From contig CM077666.1 in assembly GCA_039707655.1 (NCBI GenBank), positions 394,773,886 to 394,837,885 of the forward strand: a stretch of 64,000 nucleotides of DNA, written 5' to 3'. A program made the position numbers and the translations under genes. The notes under the pieces are model-generated. The model was not told the DNA's origin. It worked only from the letters and a program-made list of their open reading frames with translations, and did no database searches. Positions 41,922 through 55,400 of this stretch are shown here, piece after piece (the stretch's first letter is position 1; each line of letters starts with the position of its first letter). The DNA is from Elymus sibiricus. Its lineage: Eukaryota; Streptophyta; Magnoliopsida; Poales; Poaceae.

Positions 41922-44900
41922 TGATGTCTACTACACAACTTATTCTTGTAGACTCATGTTGGGCCTCCAAGCGCAGAGTTTTGTGGGACAGTAGCAATTT
42001 TCCCTCAAGTGGATGACCTAAGATTTATCAATCCATGGGAGGCGTAGGTTGAAGATGGTATCTCTCAAACAACCCTGCAACCAAATACAAGAAATCTCTT
42101 GTGTCCCCAACACACCCAATACAATGGTAAATTGTATAGGTGCACTAGTTCGGTGAAGAGATGGTGATAAAAGTGTAGTATGTATAGTAGATATAGGTTT
42201 TTGTAATCTGAAAATATAAAAACAGCAAGGTAGCAAGTAACAAAAGTGAGCACAAACGGTATTGCAATGCTTAAAAACAAGGCCTAGGGTTCATACTTTC
42301 GCTAGTGCAATCTCTCAACAATGCTAATATAATTGGATCATATAACCATCCCTCAACGTGCAATAAAGATTCACTCCCAAGTTCCTATTAGCGGAGAACA
42401 TAAGATAGAAATTGTTTGTAGGGTACGGAACCACCTCAAAGTTATCCTTTCCGATCGATCTATTGAGCTATTCCTATAAGTGTCACAAACAGCCCTAGAG
42501 TTCGTACTAAAATAACTGTAACATCCCCAGATCTTAACCCTGTCATTAGGCTAATTAAATTGCCATGTCATCATGATCATCCTAATTAAATTGCATTTCG
42601 GAAATAATACAAATTCAAATGCAAGTCAAATTATTACTTCTTCAATTAATTGAATAAAAATGTTCATAACATCTCAAATAATCACAAAGCAATTATAAAA
42701 ATAAAATCAACATTTATTAAAATTCCCAAATTGACCCTAACATCCAAAACAGTACCAACACAGTACTATTTAATCCCATTTCATTTAATAAAAATTAAAA
42801 TGAAATCATTAGGCCTCCAAACCTTTTTATGGTAGAACTAGATATTGCCTAGTATTTGATTTGACTAACTACATATTTTTACAAAAGTCATTTTGTGGCC
42901 AAACATTTTGCAAATAGTAGGATTTAGAGGAAATTAGAAAAAGAAAAATGGAAAAGCCACTGTGAACCTGGCCCATCGCTTCGACTGTTCCAGGCCCATC
43001 CCGTCTGGCCGGCCATTCTCCCTCCTCGCGCCAGAACAGGGGAGGCCGAGCTTGCCATGGCTGTCCGCGTACGGATCACCTCGCTGTCGGCCATCCCGCG
43101 GTCCCCTCGATGGTTAAGGAGCGCCCTCGACCTCTCTCTCCTTCCCCGAAACACTAGCCCCACATTCACCCCCTCGCACGCCCTCTCCCTCTCTGTCTCG
43201 TTCGCCCGAGCGCAGCCATGGCCACGGCCGCCATGAATCCCGCGACCACCGCCTCCCCCTCGCTCCCTGGAGTTGTCCCCGAGCTCCGTCCTCGTCAACT
43301 ATGCCTCCTCACCGACTCACACGATGCCGGACGCACCGCACCGCGCCCACGCCGTCGTCTTCAACCTCTCGGCCACCGAGATCGCCTCCGCCGTTCTTGG
43401 TCTCCGGCGCCTCCTCGAGCTCGCCGACTTGCTCATCGTGATCGCCGTGAGCCTCCCCACCGAACCCCCCTCTCATCTGCCTCGTTTGCTCGCCATAGCC
43501 ACCGTACCCATACTGACCGAGAACAACCGCCGCCCGAGCTCATTGCCGACGATGCTCTGGTGACCATTTGGTCCTGGGCGTGCGCCCAACGTGCTCGCCG
43601 CACTGCGTAGGGCATCGCTAGCGCTTCGCCTCGCCCGTTTGCACGCCGCAGCAGCTACTCTGGGAACACCCGAACTCCGGCCACCGCGTTCGTGCTCGCT
43701 GCCGTCGTTACACGCCACCATTGGCTGCGCCACCACCACCAATGGACGCGTCGTGCTGCGGCCGATCCAACGCGCCTGGCCACGCGCGAAATGGTGGCCA
43801 GTGCGCGATTCCCGACCACCTCCGGTGCGCCACCGCCGCAAAAATGCGGTCGTCGGCGTTTAAACGCCGACCGGCCGACGTGGCCACCACGTAGACGCCC
43901 TGGGCCACTGACCAATGGGCCCAGTGGGTCCCGTTGGCCCGGTTGACCAAGTCAATCCGCTGACTGGGCGGTTACTGTCGCTGACATGCTGGCCCCGCGA
44001 TAATTAAAACCTTTTTTATAAATAAATAAAATGTTAATTAATCTATTAATTATTTTAATTACTAATTAGCCACTGACAGATGGGGCCCGCTGACTAATTA
44101 ATCTATTTGGTTAAAGATTAATCCCTGTTTAGCTACTGTGACACTGACCAGTGGGACCCACTGGTCAGGTTTGACTCTGGTCAGCCGGGTTTGACCGCTG
44201 ACGTCATACTGACGTCACATATTACTGTTTTGGATAATTCAAATTTAAATAATTAAAATAATTCTAGAAATTCAATAAAACTTTGAAAAATCATATAAAA
44301 TAAACCGTAACTCGGATGAAAATAATTTATATATGAAAAATGATCAGAAAAATATGAAGAATCTGAATATGCCACCCACATACCTACCACACCCCTCTAA
44401 CATGATGAACATGGATCTTTCCCCTCCAATTCATCTGTCTGATAATTGCCCGGAGCTGGTAAAACACCTCCGGATGTTTCCCGCTTCGACTAACCTGCGT
44501 AGTACTGCATTAGGGCACCCCCCCCCCCCTCAAATAGCATGCTGCCATGCCATGCATCTGTGTTGCATTTGATTGCTCTTATTTATCGTTTCTTCCCCCC
44601 TCTTCTCTCCGGTAGACCCCGAGACCGACGCTGCTGCCGAGTACAACTACGCCCCTGACGACCAGCCCCTTTCAGCAGAGCTTCCAGGCAAGCAGAACCT
44701 CCTTGATCATTCCTATATCGCCTATTCCTTTTCCCTCATGCTTGCATTAGATTTTGCTACTGTAATTGCTTGCTCCTATTCTAATGCATAGCCTGTTTTT
44801 GTAACCTGCTGTTGTTACTTTACCTGTCACCCTAAACTGCTTAGAATAGGTTGGTTAGTGATCCATCAGTGACTCCTCACCCTTGTCCCTGTTGCCCCGC

Positions 44901-47738
44901 TTTGCTACTAGTGCCTCGATCATTGTGATCGATGTGCAGAGACCGACACATCACCGCACACCCCCTTTAGTTGTACCGCTCTGCAGGATTACTATCGAGT
45001 GTCGGGGGTGATACCTCGTACTGCACCCCTGATGATATCCCTGTAGTATAGTACATTGATGGTGATTGCAGAGGGTGATTCCTCGCTCTCCCCTTCCCGA
45101 TGATGACTCTGTCGTGCAACCCCTCAAGTGGGGACCATCGAGGGTGATTCCTCCTGGTTCCCCTTAACGGATTACATCGAGTAGGAATCCATCAAGGGTG
45201 ATTCCTCGGATTTCCCCCTTGATGTCATGGCCACATGGTTACCTTGGTTTTTACCTCTGTCCCTTGTTAAAGTCGGGTCGACCCCGAGGGGTACCCGCGA
45301 GAGGTGTGAAGTCGGGTTGATCGTGAGGGTACTTGCGAGATAATTACGAGGCGCGGCCGGGCAGGCAGAGACCGCCCTAGAGAGGGATGGGCCTGGCCCT
45401 TGTTGCACTTCCTCGAGATGGGGCGACAGGAGCCCTGATCGTCACCGCGAGCTCCCAATGTACTAACGGATTTGGGTATTTGATCTGAGTTGGCCACTGG
45501 CCTATACGCACTACCACCACGCGGGATAATGGTTTATGGGGCCCTCGGCATCGTATGTATCAGCTGAAAGCTCTGTCAGATGTCCAGTTCAGCATTGTGG
45601 CACGGTCGGATCGTGCCGTTGGCGCTGGTATCCACCGTCCTCATAATGACCCAGAGTGCACAGGGCGATGGCCCAAGACCCCTGAGCACTTAGGATGTAG
45701 ACCGGCGGGGACCTCTCTGCTAAGCCTAGGTAGGACTACGTCGTGTCGATCAGCCGAGGCCGGGCATGACCCGGAAAAGTGTGTCCGGCGAGAGTTAATC
45801 GAGTGTGTTGGGTAACAGTAGTGCACCCCTGTAGGGAAGTTATCTATTCGAATAGCCGTGTCCACGGTAACAGGACGCTCAGTGTTGTATCCCGATCTAC
45901 TACAACTTGAACTGAATACATGTTACTCTAATTGTAAGCTCTGGGATTGCTTTCTCACAGGGAGTCGAGAAAGGATCCCTAGGCTTTGCTACAACATGCT
46001 TGCTACTTTAATTATGTTACTATACTACACTCTTCTAATGCTGCAAGACGCTGAAGATGCTAGTCTTCGATAGGCTAGGCCTTTCCCCCTAATTCTGGCA
46101 TTTTTGTGGTTTAGTCCAAAGATATAGCCCCATTCCTTTGATACCGATGCATAATTAGTATAGTTCTGATGTCAGTCTTGCGAGTACTTTGTATGAGTAC
46201 TCATGGTTGCTTTGCTATTCTTTTCCCCCATATCCGATTGCTGTGACCAGATGATGGATCCCAGGAGTCAGCTGCTACCGCCGACGACTACTACTACACT
46301 TCCGGTGGAGCCTTCTACTATGTGGAGACCGCCGACGACCAGGAGTAGATTCAGAGGCTCCCAGGCAGGAGGCATGTGCCTTTTCGATCAGTGTCGTTGT
46401 TATGCTAGCCATCTTAAGGCAACTTGTTTAACTTTATGTCTATACTCAGATACTGTTGCTTTCGCTGATGCTTGTATGACTCGAGCTTATGTATTCGAGC
46501 CCTCGAGGCCCCTGGCTTGTAATATAAAGCTTGCATTATTTTTATTGTGTGTCTAGAGTTGTGTTGTGATATCTTCCCGTGAGTCCCTGGGCTTGATCGT
46601 GCGCATTTGCGTGTATTATTAGTGCACGGTCGGGCCGGGGGCGTCACAATAACACCATATGATACACATCAACCAACCCTAATGTCACCTAGATACTCCA
46701 ATGTCATGACAAATATCCGTGAGTTGATTATATGATATGCATCAAACAACTTCATAATCATAATATTCAATCCACACAAAGAACTCCAAGGAGCACCCCA
46801 AAGTTTCTATCAGAGAAAAGATAATGAAAACGTGCATCAACCCCTATGCATAGATTACCCCAAAGTCACTGTGGGAATCCGCGAGTTGAATGCCAAAACA
46901 TACATCAAGTGAATCCATATAATACCCCATTGTCACCATGAGTATTCATATGCAAGACATACATCAAGTGTTCTCAAATCTGAAATATTCAATCCGATAA
47001 TAACGAAACCTCAAAGGGAAAAGATTCGATTCATCACAACGAGGATAGAGAGGGAAGAAACACCATATGATCCAACTATATTAACAAAGGTCGTGATACA
47101 TCAAGATCATGCCATATCAAGAACATGAGAGAGAGAGAGAGATCAAACACATAGCTACTAGTACATACCCTCAGCCCCGAGGGTGAAGTACACCCTCCTC
47201 GTCATGGAGACCGCCGGGATGATGAAGATGGCCTCCGGTGATGATTTCCCCCCTCCGGCAGGGTGCCGAAAAGGGCTGTAGATGAGATCGTGGAGGTACA
47301 GAGACTTGTGGCGGCGTAAAAACTCATCTAGGCTAACTTTCGGGGGTTTCTGAATATATATGATTTTTTGGCGTTGGAATCATGCGAAGAAGGGCCACAG
47401 GGGGCCCACGAGGCACCAGGGTGCACCTAGGGGGTGGCGCGCCCTGGTGGCTCGTGGGGCCCCTGTGGGTCTTCTGGCCACCTCTCGAAGCTTCTAGTGT
47501 CTCTTATGTTCCAGAAAAAATCGTCAAAAAGTTTCGCTGCATTTGGACTTCATTTGATATGGATTTTCTGTAAAACCAAAAACAAGCAGAAAACAGCAAC
47601 TGGCACTGGGCACTAAGTCAATATGTTAGTCCATGGAAATCATATAAAATCCATATAAAAGTGCACTAAAATCATACAAAACTATAATAAACATGGCATG
47701 AATACTTCATAAATTATAGATACGTTGGAGACGTATCA
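41922..47738 (-). mobile_element. Athila-D 3' LTR, with solo LTR H inside
   Basis: LTR sequence is 41922-42516 and 46654-47738. It matches the 5' LTR closely, including a GA run (47127-47142) and the palindrome at about 47401-47463. No genes. Confidence 0.88.
42517..46648 (+). mobile_element. Solo LTR H (4132 bp)
   Basis: Bounded by ATAAC (42512-42516 and 46649-46653). Starts TGTAACATCCCC and ends GGGCGTCACA. It shares with the J LTR a long AT-rich start, a GC-rich centre (42960-43960) and the word ATTCGAATAGCCGTGTCC (45849-45866), so it is a distant relative of the J-type LTR in plus orientation. No internal domain. Open frames in the GC-rich part exist on both strands without recognisable domains. 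Confidence 0.8.
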
Positions 47739-47753
47739 GCATCCCCAAGCTTA
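47739..47753 (-). promoter_or_regulatory. Polypurine tract of Athila-D
   Basis: The minus strand reads TTAAGCTTGGGGATGC directly before the LTR. Confidence 0.8.
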
Positions 47754-48398
47754 ATTCCTGCTCGTCCTCGAGTAGGTAAATGATAAAAGAAATAATTTAT
47801 GAAGTGTGAATGCTAGCGTAGTGCATAAGTTTGATCAATGATAATTTCAATCACTTTTTCTAGCATCTATATATATCATAATCAGTAGCTCATCTCATAA
47901 AACTTCTCATGATCAAGTAGTAAGCTATTCACATGTTTAAAGTATAGGCCATAAATTTTCTTGAAAACTAACAAACTATCTTCTCAGTCATCAAACAATT
48001 GCAATTCATCTTATTTTCAGGAAGGGTCTATGTAAGAGCTTTGATCTAGCAAATTCCACATACTCAACCATCATTTAGTCTTCCATGATTGCTGACACTC
48101 AAAGCATATTTTTAGAACAAACCGTTTCAGTCAAACACATAGGAAGATAGGGGCTTAATGTTTTGCCTCCCAACTTATTTATCTCAGGGATAATGTCAAC
48201 AATAATAACTCATGATCACCTATATTCAACTTGATATATGTGCCTGGATCTTTCCCTACCACATAATGCTTACCAACTAAAGAATAAATAGAGCGGAATA
48301 GGGATGAACATTAATGACTCTTGCATAAAAGTAAATTCAGAAAAGTAAATACAAGAAAGTAATAGATAGGCCCTTCGCAGAGGGAAGCAGAGGTTGTC

Positions 48399-48710
48399 AT
48401 GCGCTTTTTGTTGTTGGATGCACAAGCCCTTAATGCAAAGGAATGTCACGTTATATTGCCCCTTGTGATAGCAACCTTTATTATGCAGTCCGTTGCTTTT
48501 ATTTCTTTACCATCCCAAGTTCGTACAACGCTTATTTCCCTTGCAATAAAAGATTATACATATTTTAGGAGCAATTTTTATTGCTTTTTGCACCGATGAC
48601 AACTTACTTGAAGGATCTTATTCAATCCATAGATAGATATGGTGGACACTCATGGCAAGAAACTGGGTTTAATGGTTTTTGGATGCACAAGTAGTATCTC
48701 TACTTAGTAC
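48399..48710 (+). pseudogene. Antisense ORF of Athila-D (degenerate)
   Basis: MRFLLLDAQALNAKECH, ILPLVIATFIMQSVAFI and FRSNFYCF parallel the copies in Athila-B and Athila-E. The frame then breaks, and TTYLKDLIQSIDRYGG continues in another frame. It lies opposite to the element's gag. Product unknown; the hydrophobic segment is kept. Confidence 0.35.
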
Positions 48711-49339
48711 GAATTTTTGGCTAGCAAAAGATCCTAAGCAAGCACCACATGTTAGAGGATCCATAACAATATAACTTCTATGTGAATATAAACAAACATA
48801 ACTCATTACGTTGTCTTCCTTGTCCAACGTCAACTAATTTGCTCAAGTTTGAAAATAATTAATGGGGGCTCACAATCATAGAAGATGTCCAATATAGTAT
48901 ATTTATATGTGAAATTTCTCTTCCTTCAAAATTCTTTCATGAATTGTTCAAGTGACCAATGCTATGTTTGTTAACTTTCAATAAATTTTACCACTTATAC
49001 TTCTTGTATGTGAAGTCACTACTCCCCATGGGACAAGCATATGAGGCATAAAAATTTCAACTTTATGATATTCAATTTATTTTAACAATTCACTCGTAGG
49101 ATATAAGTGAAGCACAAGAGTAAATGACAAACTACTCCGAAAAGATATAAGTGAAGACCAAATGAGTAGTTAAGTAAATAGGTAGCTATGTGAGGACTCT
49201 CTCTCATTTAAAAAAATTCAGATCTTAAGTATTTTATTAAGGCAGCAAAGAAAAACAAAATAAAATGGCATTCCAAGAATAGCACATATCATGTGAAGAA
49301 GCAAAAACTTAGGCTCAACCAAAACTGACCGATAGTTTT

Positions 49340-50780
49340 TGAAGAAGAAAGGTGGGATGCCTACCGGGGCATCCCCAAGCTTAGATGCTTGAGACTTCTT
49401 GAAATATTAATTTGGGATGCCTTGGGAATCCCCAAGCTTGAGCTTTTGTGTCTCCTTAATTCCTCTCATATCACGGTTTCCCTAAATCTTAAAAACTTCA
49501 TCCACACAAAACTCAACAAGAACTCGTGAGATAAGTTAGTATAAATCAACTCAAAACCTTAACATTCTCTACTGTAGAAAATCACAAAAATTATAATCAA
49601 ACATTGAACACTAAATGCCTCTTCATATTTAATACTCCTATCCTCAAATAGAAACATTAAACACGCAAACATATGCAAACAATGCAACTATAACAGCAAT
49701 CTGCCAAAACAGAACAGTCTGTAAAGGATGAATAAGAATCCATACTTCCATAACTCAAAAAATTCTGAAAAATGACCACGTGACAGAGAACTCACGCATT
49801 CTTACTGTGTAAAAATTTCAGATTTTTATCATGTTCTGACTATTCAGGAATATTCTTGACATAACAGAAAACTTTCTGTTTTCAAACAGCAACACATGAA
49901 CTTGCAAACTGAGCATGGTAAAGGCTATAATTGGCATTGTATTGAACTAAAAGATACAAAACATGATTATTGATAAAACAAAGGAAATATCAATAGAAGA
50001 AAATGATGCTCCAAGCAAAACTCATATTATGTGACGAATAAAAATATAGCTCCGAGTGAGGCTACTGATAGTGTTGAAGACGAAAGAGGGGATGCCTTCC
50101 GAGGCATCCCCAAGCTTAGTTGCTTGGGTCTTCCTTGAATATTACCTTGGGGTGCCTTGGGCATCCCCAAGCTTAGGGTATTTCCACTCCTTATTCCCCT
50201 CATATCGATATCTCACCCAAAACTTGAAAACTTCAATCACACAAAATTTAACGGAACTTCGTGAGATAGGTTAGTATGATAAAAATAAATCATCCACTTA
50301 GGTACTGTCAAGACAAGATTCATAATTGTTCTCACATAATTAATACTGTATTCTATCATTTCCACAATTTATATTACTCAATATAAGCTATGGAAACACT
50401 AAAACAAGCAAACTATGAATCGAAAACAGAATCTGTCAAAAACAGAATAGCGTGTAGTAAGCGATTTAAAAACCATACTTCTGTACCTCCAAAAATTCTG
50501 AAAAATTAGAACAACGTAAAATATTTGTAACCCAATACGGTGTAAAAAATTCAGAATTTTTTCACGCCCCAGTACAGAATAGAAATTACAGCACTAGACA
50601 CAAAAGTTTCTCTTTTTGCACAGAATCAAATCAACAAGCATCCACACTATCCCAAAGGCTTTACTTGGCACATTATTGAAACAAAACATATAAAGCATGA
50701 TTACTACAGTAGCTTAATCATGTGGACACACAAAAACAGAAGGTATAAGTATTGGGTTGTCTCCCAACAAGCGCTTTTCC
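49340..50780. repeat. Degenerate direct duplication of about 735 bp in Athila-D
   Basis: About 49340-50060 and 50075-50780 follow the same plan. Each starts with GGATGCCT...GGCATCCCCAAGCTTAG, has a second CCCCAAGCTT 55 bp on, then CTTATTCCCCTCATATC or CTTAATTCCTCTCATATC, a CACACAAAA...GTGAGATA phrase and a CAGAAT-rich tail. No ORF. 48711-49339 is AT-rich 3' non-coding sequence. Confidence 0.65.
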
Positions 50781-50791
50781 TTAATGCCTTT

Positions 50792-52297
50792 TTAGCTAGG
50801 CATGATGATTTTAATGATGTTCACATAAAAGGTGAAGAATTTAAACATAACGGGAGCATCATGAATCATAAGTTCCTCTCTCATAATAATTTTCAGTAGC
50901 ATCATGAATGGATTCATCAATATAGCTATCATATAAAGCATTTTTTCATGATCCACAAGCATAGAATTTTTATTACTCTCCACACAAGCAATTTTCTTCT
51001 TATTCGTAATAGTGGGAGTATCATATGAAACTCGAATACTATAAATTGTTTCCACATTAAAAGAGTGATGTTCAGTAAAAGGATATTCATAATTATGACA
51101 AGTTTTATAAGAATAATCATCACTTCTTTTTATAACATAAGTATCATCACAATAATCATCATAAGTAGGAGGCATGAAATCATCATAACAAATTTGATCA
51201 TTCAAAGTAGGGGGACTAAAAAGACCATCTTCATTAAGCATAGTGTCCCCAAGCTTGGGACAAACATTAATTGCAGCAAATATATTCTCAAAAATGTCAT
51301 TCTCATCAAACATAGCATCCCCAAGCTTGTTGGTTTGCATATCATTAGCATTATCACTATTATCATCAAGTGTATCATCTTCCACAATTATTTTTGATTC
51401 ATTCTCATGAGGCACAACAATAATAGAAGCAACATCATTTGGGAGGGTTACCTTTTTCCCTCTATTCTTTCTTCCTTTCTTCTTCTTCACCACATCATGT
51501 GTGGGTTTAATCAATTTTTCCATGCACTTTATTGAAGAGATTGGTTGAATAAAAAGCTCCTCCTCGTTACCTGATTCATCATAAGAAAAAATAGGAGGAT
51601 ATTGGGAAACCTCTTCCCCTTCATTAGTATTCTCTTCATCTTCTATTTGTTTTCTTGTCTTTAAATAATTGACAATGTAAGGACTCTCAATGCAATTTAC
51701 CGCACAATACTTATAAATTTCCTCTAGATCAAAATCGAGAAATCTCTTGAGATTATATTCTGGAATATCCCTAGTTATACGTTTCATTTCTTCATACCCC
51801 AGAAGCAGACTAAGTTCATTATGATGCGCAAGGGTAATCAAGTTATCACAATTTTTGGACACGATTCGATCATGAAACAATTTGCATTGGAGATTTAAAT
51901 GACCACGTTCATTGCAAAGTTCACAAGGATGGCGAGAAAAATTAAATCTTTCAGCACAATCATCTAGCCTCTCTTGCAACCCTTTAGTTTCTAAATACTT
52001 ATGCCTCTTACAAAATCTATTTTCCCTTTTTGGTATGCATTTTCACTCCCAATTCACTCCACAAAAATTGACATCCTTATAGGAGACATCATTATCATGA
52101 CTAGTGCAATCATCATTAGTATTATGGATATTCAAATAATTCATACTAACAACATTGCAATCATGCTCATCATTCAAAGATTTTATGCCAAACATTTTAT
52201 CGAATTCTTCTTCTATCAATTGAGCACAATTATCGGAATCCTTATTTTCAAGAAAGACATTATAAAGACAAATAATATGAGGCAACCTCAATTCCAT
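50792..52297 (-). CDS. Athila-D gag-like ORF with zinc knuckle (one in-frame stop)
   Basis: The ATG at 52297 opens MELRLPHIICLYNVFLENKD and runs to an in-frame TGA at about 52043. The same frame continues to 50792, giving about 500 codons in all. A CX2CX4HX4C zinc knuckle (CELCNERGHLNLQC) lies just after the stop, followed by NLITLAHHNELSLLLGYEEM, a lysine-rich patch (VVKKKKGRKNRGKKV) and an acidic, Asp/Tyr-rich C-terminus. NKLGDAMFDEND and PKLGDTMLNEDG are a short internal repeat encoded by copies of the polypurine-tract sequence. The zinc knuckle suggests an RNA-binding Gag relative. The usual capsid core is not evident. A single stop in so long a frame means either recent decay or read-through. 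Confidence 0.65.
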
Positions 52298-52394
52298 TTT
52301 TTTGTGGTTTTCTTTTATAAACCAAACTAGTGATAAAACAAGAAACTAAATGATTCTATTGCAGGATCTAAAGATATACCTTCAAGCACTCACC

Positions 52395-52412
52395 TCCCCG
52401 GCAACGGCGCCA
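52395..52412 (-). promoter_or_regulatory. Primer binding site of Athila-D (tRNA-Asp)
   Basis: The minus strand reads TGGCGCCGTTGCCGGGGA, 18 bases complementary to the 3' end of plant tRNA-Asp and the usual primer of Athila-type elements, 10 bases from the LTR end. Confidence 0.9.
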
Positions 52413-52422
52413 GAAAAGAGCT

Positions 52423-55400
52423 TGATGTCTACTACACAACTTATTCTTGTAGACTCGTGTTGGGCCTCCAAGCGCAGAGTTTTGTAGGACAGTAGCAATT
52501 TCCCCTCAAGTGGATGACCTAAGGTTTATCAATCCGTGGGAGGCGTAGGTTGAAGATGGTATCTCTCAAACAACCCTGCAACCAAATACAAGAAATCTCT
52601 TGTGTCCCCAACACACCCAATACAATGGTAAATTGTATAGGTGCACTAGTTCGGCGAAGAGATGGTGATAAAAGTGTAGTATGTATAGTAGATATAGGTT
52701 TTTGTAATCTGAAAATATAAAAACAGCAAGGTAGCAAGTAACAAAAGTGAGCACAAACGGTATTGCAATGCTTAAAAACAAGGCCTAGGGTTCATACTTT
52801 CGCTAGTGCAATCTCTCAACAATGCTAATATAATTGGATCATATAACCATCCCTCAACGTGCAATAAAGAATCACTCCCAAGTTCCTATTAGCGGAGAAC
52901 ATAAGATAGAAATTGTTTGTAGGGTACGGAACCACCTCAAAGTTATCCTTTCCGATCGATCTATTGAGCTATTCCTATAAGTGTCACAAACAGCCCTAGA
53001 GTTCGTACTAAAATAACACCATATGATACACATCAACCAACCCTAATGTCACCTAGATACTCCAATGTCACCACAAGTATCCGTGAGTTGATTATACGAT
53101 ATGCATCAAATAACTTCATAATCATAATATTCAATCCACACAAAGAACTCCAAGGAGCACCCCAAAGTTTCTATCAGAGAAAAGATAATGAAAACGTGCA
53201 TCAACTCCTATGCATAGATTACCCCAATGTCACCACAGGAATCCGCAAGTTGAATGCCAAAACATACATCAAGTGAATCAATATAATACCCCATTGTCAC
53301 CACAGGTATTCATATGCAAGACATACATCAAGTGTTCTCAAATCTGAAATATTCAATCCGACAATAACGAAACCTCAAAGGGAAAAGATTCGATTCATCA
53401 CAACGAGGATAGAGAGGGAAGAAACACCATATGATCCAACTATATTAACAAAGCTCACGATACATCAAGATCGTGCCCTATCAAGAACACGAGAGAGAGA
53501 GAGAGAGAGATCAAACACATAGCTACTAGTACATACCCTCAGCCCTGTCGGGGCCGGATTTCCGGGACATGATATCCCAGAAATTAACCCCTCGTGCCAC
53601 CAGCCCAGGATTACTGTTACTGGTGGACACGTCCTTGTTACAGATTACCAAGCAATACCAAGCAATTACATGAATAGGATACAAGACCTTAAAGGTCTAA
53701 TGATACAACAATGATTTCTAGTGAGGTTGACGGAAGCGACTCGTGGTTCTCCAACGTCGATGGGGCTCCATTCCCACAGGAACAGCTGACCCGGATAATT
53801 CCTATCCCGCATGGCTGCTATCCTAGGCTCCGCATGGTCTTCGGTGTAGAATCCTGACCTGGCCAAGTAAATAGCCAGGGACAAGCCTGTGAGTATGTTT
53901 GAATGTACTCGCAAACATAATGAACGAAAGATTTACCGAATGCATATGATCATGATGGGTCAAATTATATGCAAATGCTGAACAAAATTAAAGCATGGTA
54001 TGATGAATATTAATATGGTGCTGAATGCATATGCCCCTGATGGATTAAATGATATGCTCATGCTGACTGATATTTAAAACATGGCATGGAAAATATTAGC
54101 ATGTGCAGAAAAATTAAACTGTTAGTGATAAACCAAGAAAGATAAAAGAAATGCCAAACGGGTGTCTAAAAGAGTATCGAGCGAGACAGACCGCCCATGA
54201 ACTCAAGCGACGCCACGAGAGGTCTTGAAAAGAAATGCCAGTCGGGCGTCTAAAAGTGACACCACGGTCGGTCTTGAAAAGAAATGCCAAACGGGTATCC
54301 ACAAGAGAGTCAGGCGAGACAGGACCGCCTATGAACTCGAGGGACGCCACGATGAGGTCTTGAAGAGAAATGCCAAACGGGTGTCCACAAGAGAATCAGA
54401 CGAGACAGGACCATCCGAGAACTCGAGGGACGCCACAAGAGGTCTTGAAAATAAAATTGGGTGTCCGGGGTAGTCTAGCCAGCCCCTGAGACACTCAGGA
54501 AAAATAACATAAGAGAAACGGGTCAGTCCATAATAATATGCATAGTAACAATAATATTCACAACCATCATAATCCTGATGATGAAATATCCATGACAGTG
54601 TTAGTGATGAGATGATAATATTCTGCAAAAATATCTGATGCTCAAATTAATTATTTTTCCTCCGAAGACCGACACCGGACCGACACTTGACCCTTCCCAG
54701 CTAACGTCCTTGACCGCGGACACGGCTATTCGAATAGTTATAACTCTGCAGAGGGTGTACTCTTTACCCACATGTATGAGATTTCTTTAGTCAGCACCAC
54801 GGTACTGACTAATTCCCATTATGGTCTTTGGGTTGGAAACACGCCTGACCAGCACACACCAGATTATCCGTCCAGATGCCAGGAATCACCCAAAGCATCA
54901 TTCCAGAAAAACTCTAAGACGAGGAGACCACGTCCTGCATGGGATCACTATTCATACACGCGGATTCCAAGGGGTGCCCCCCTCTCGGCAAACCAGCCGG
55001 ATACACCCATGCCCCTGACCTGATGACGGGATTTAGTCCACGATCGTTGGAAACCCTCATCATGGCCCTCTATGTGGTGTGTACACAGACAGGGGTTAGC
55101 AACTTACTAAACCGTACTTCCCTCGCGGGAAGACTCGTGGCAGCACGGTGTTTAGCTAGGTGTGACGGAACAAGACTCGATCTAGGTCGACTCAGAAGGT
55201 GTTATTATTATAATCGGTATATCTCACAAGCCACGGTGACACCGTCGTGTCACAACAGGACCGTGCTCACCAGCACGTCCAAAGCAGGAGCTGCACTCCT
55301 GGTTGTCCCACAACCTTTATTCACGGTAGAAATTCACTTGAGTGAAGTGCAAGCAAATGCAAATATGATATGACCATGCATGCAATCATTATCTCCACAC

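Noticed and set aside
43218..43950. Frames up to 130 codons in the GC-rich centre of solo LTR H, suggestive of a host gene
   Set aside because: Open in nearly all frames, low-complexity composition, and entirely inside a bounded solo LTR.
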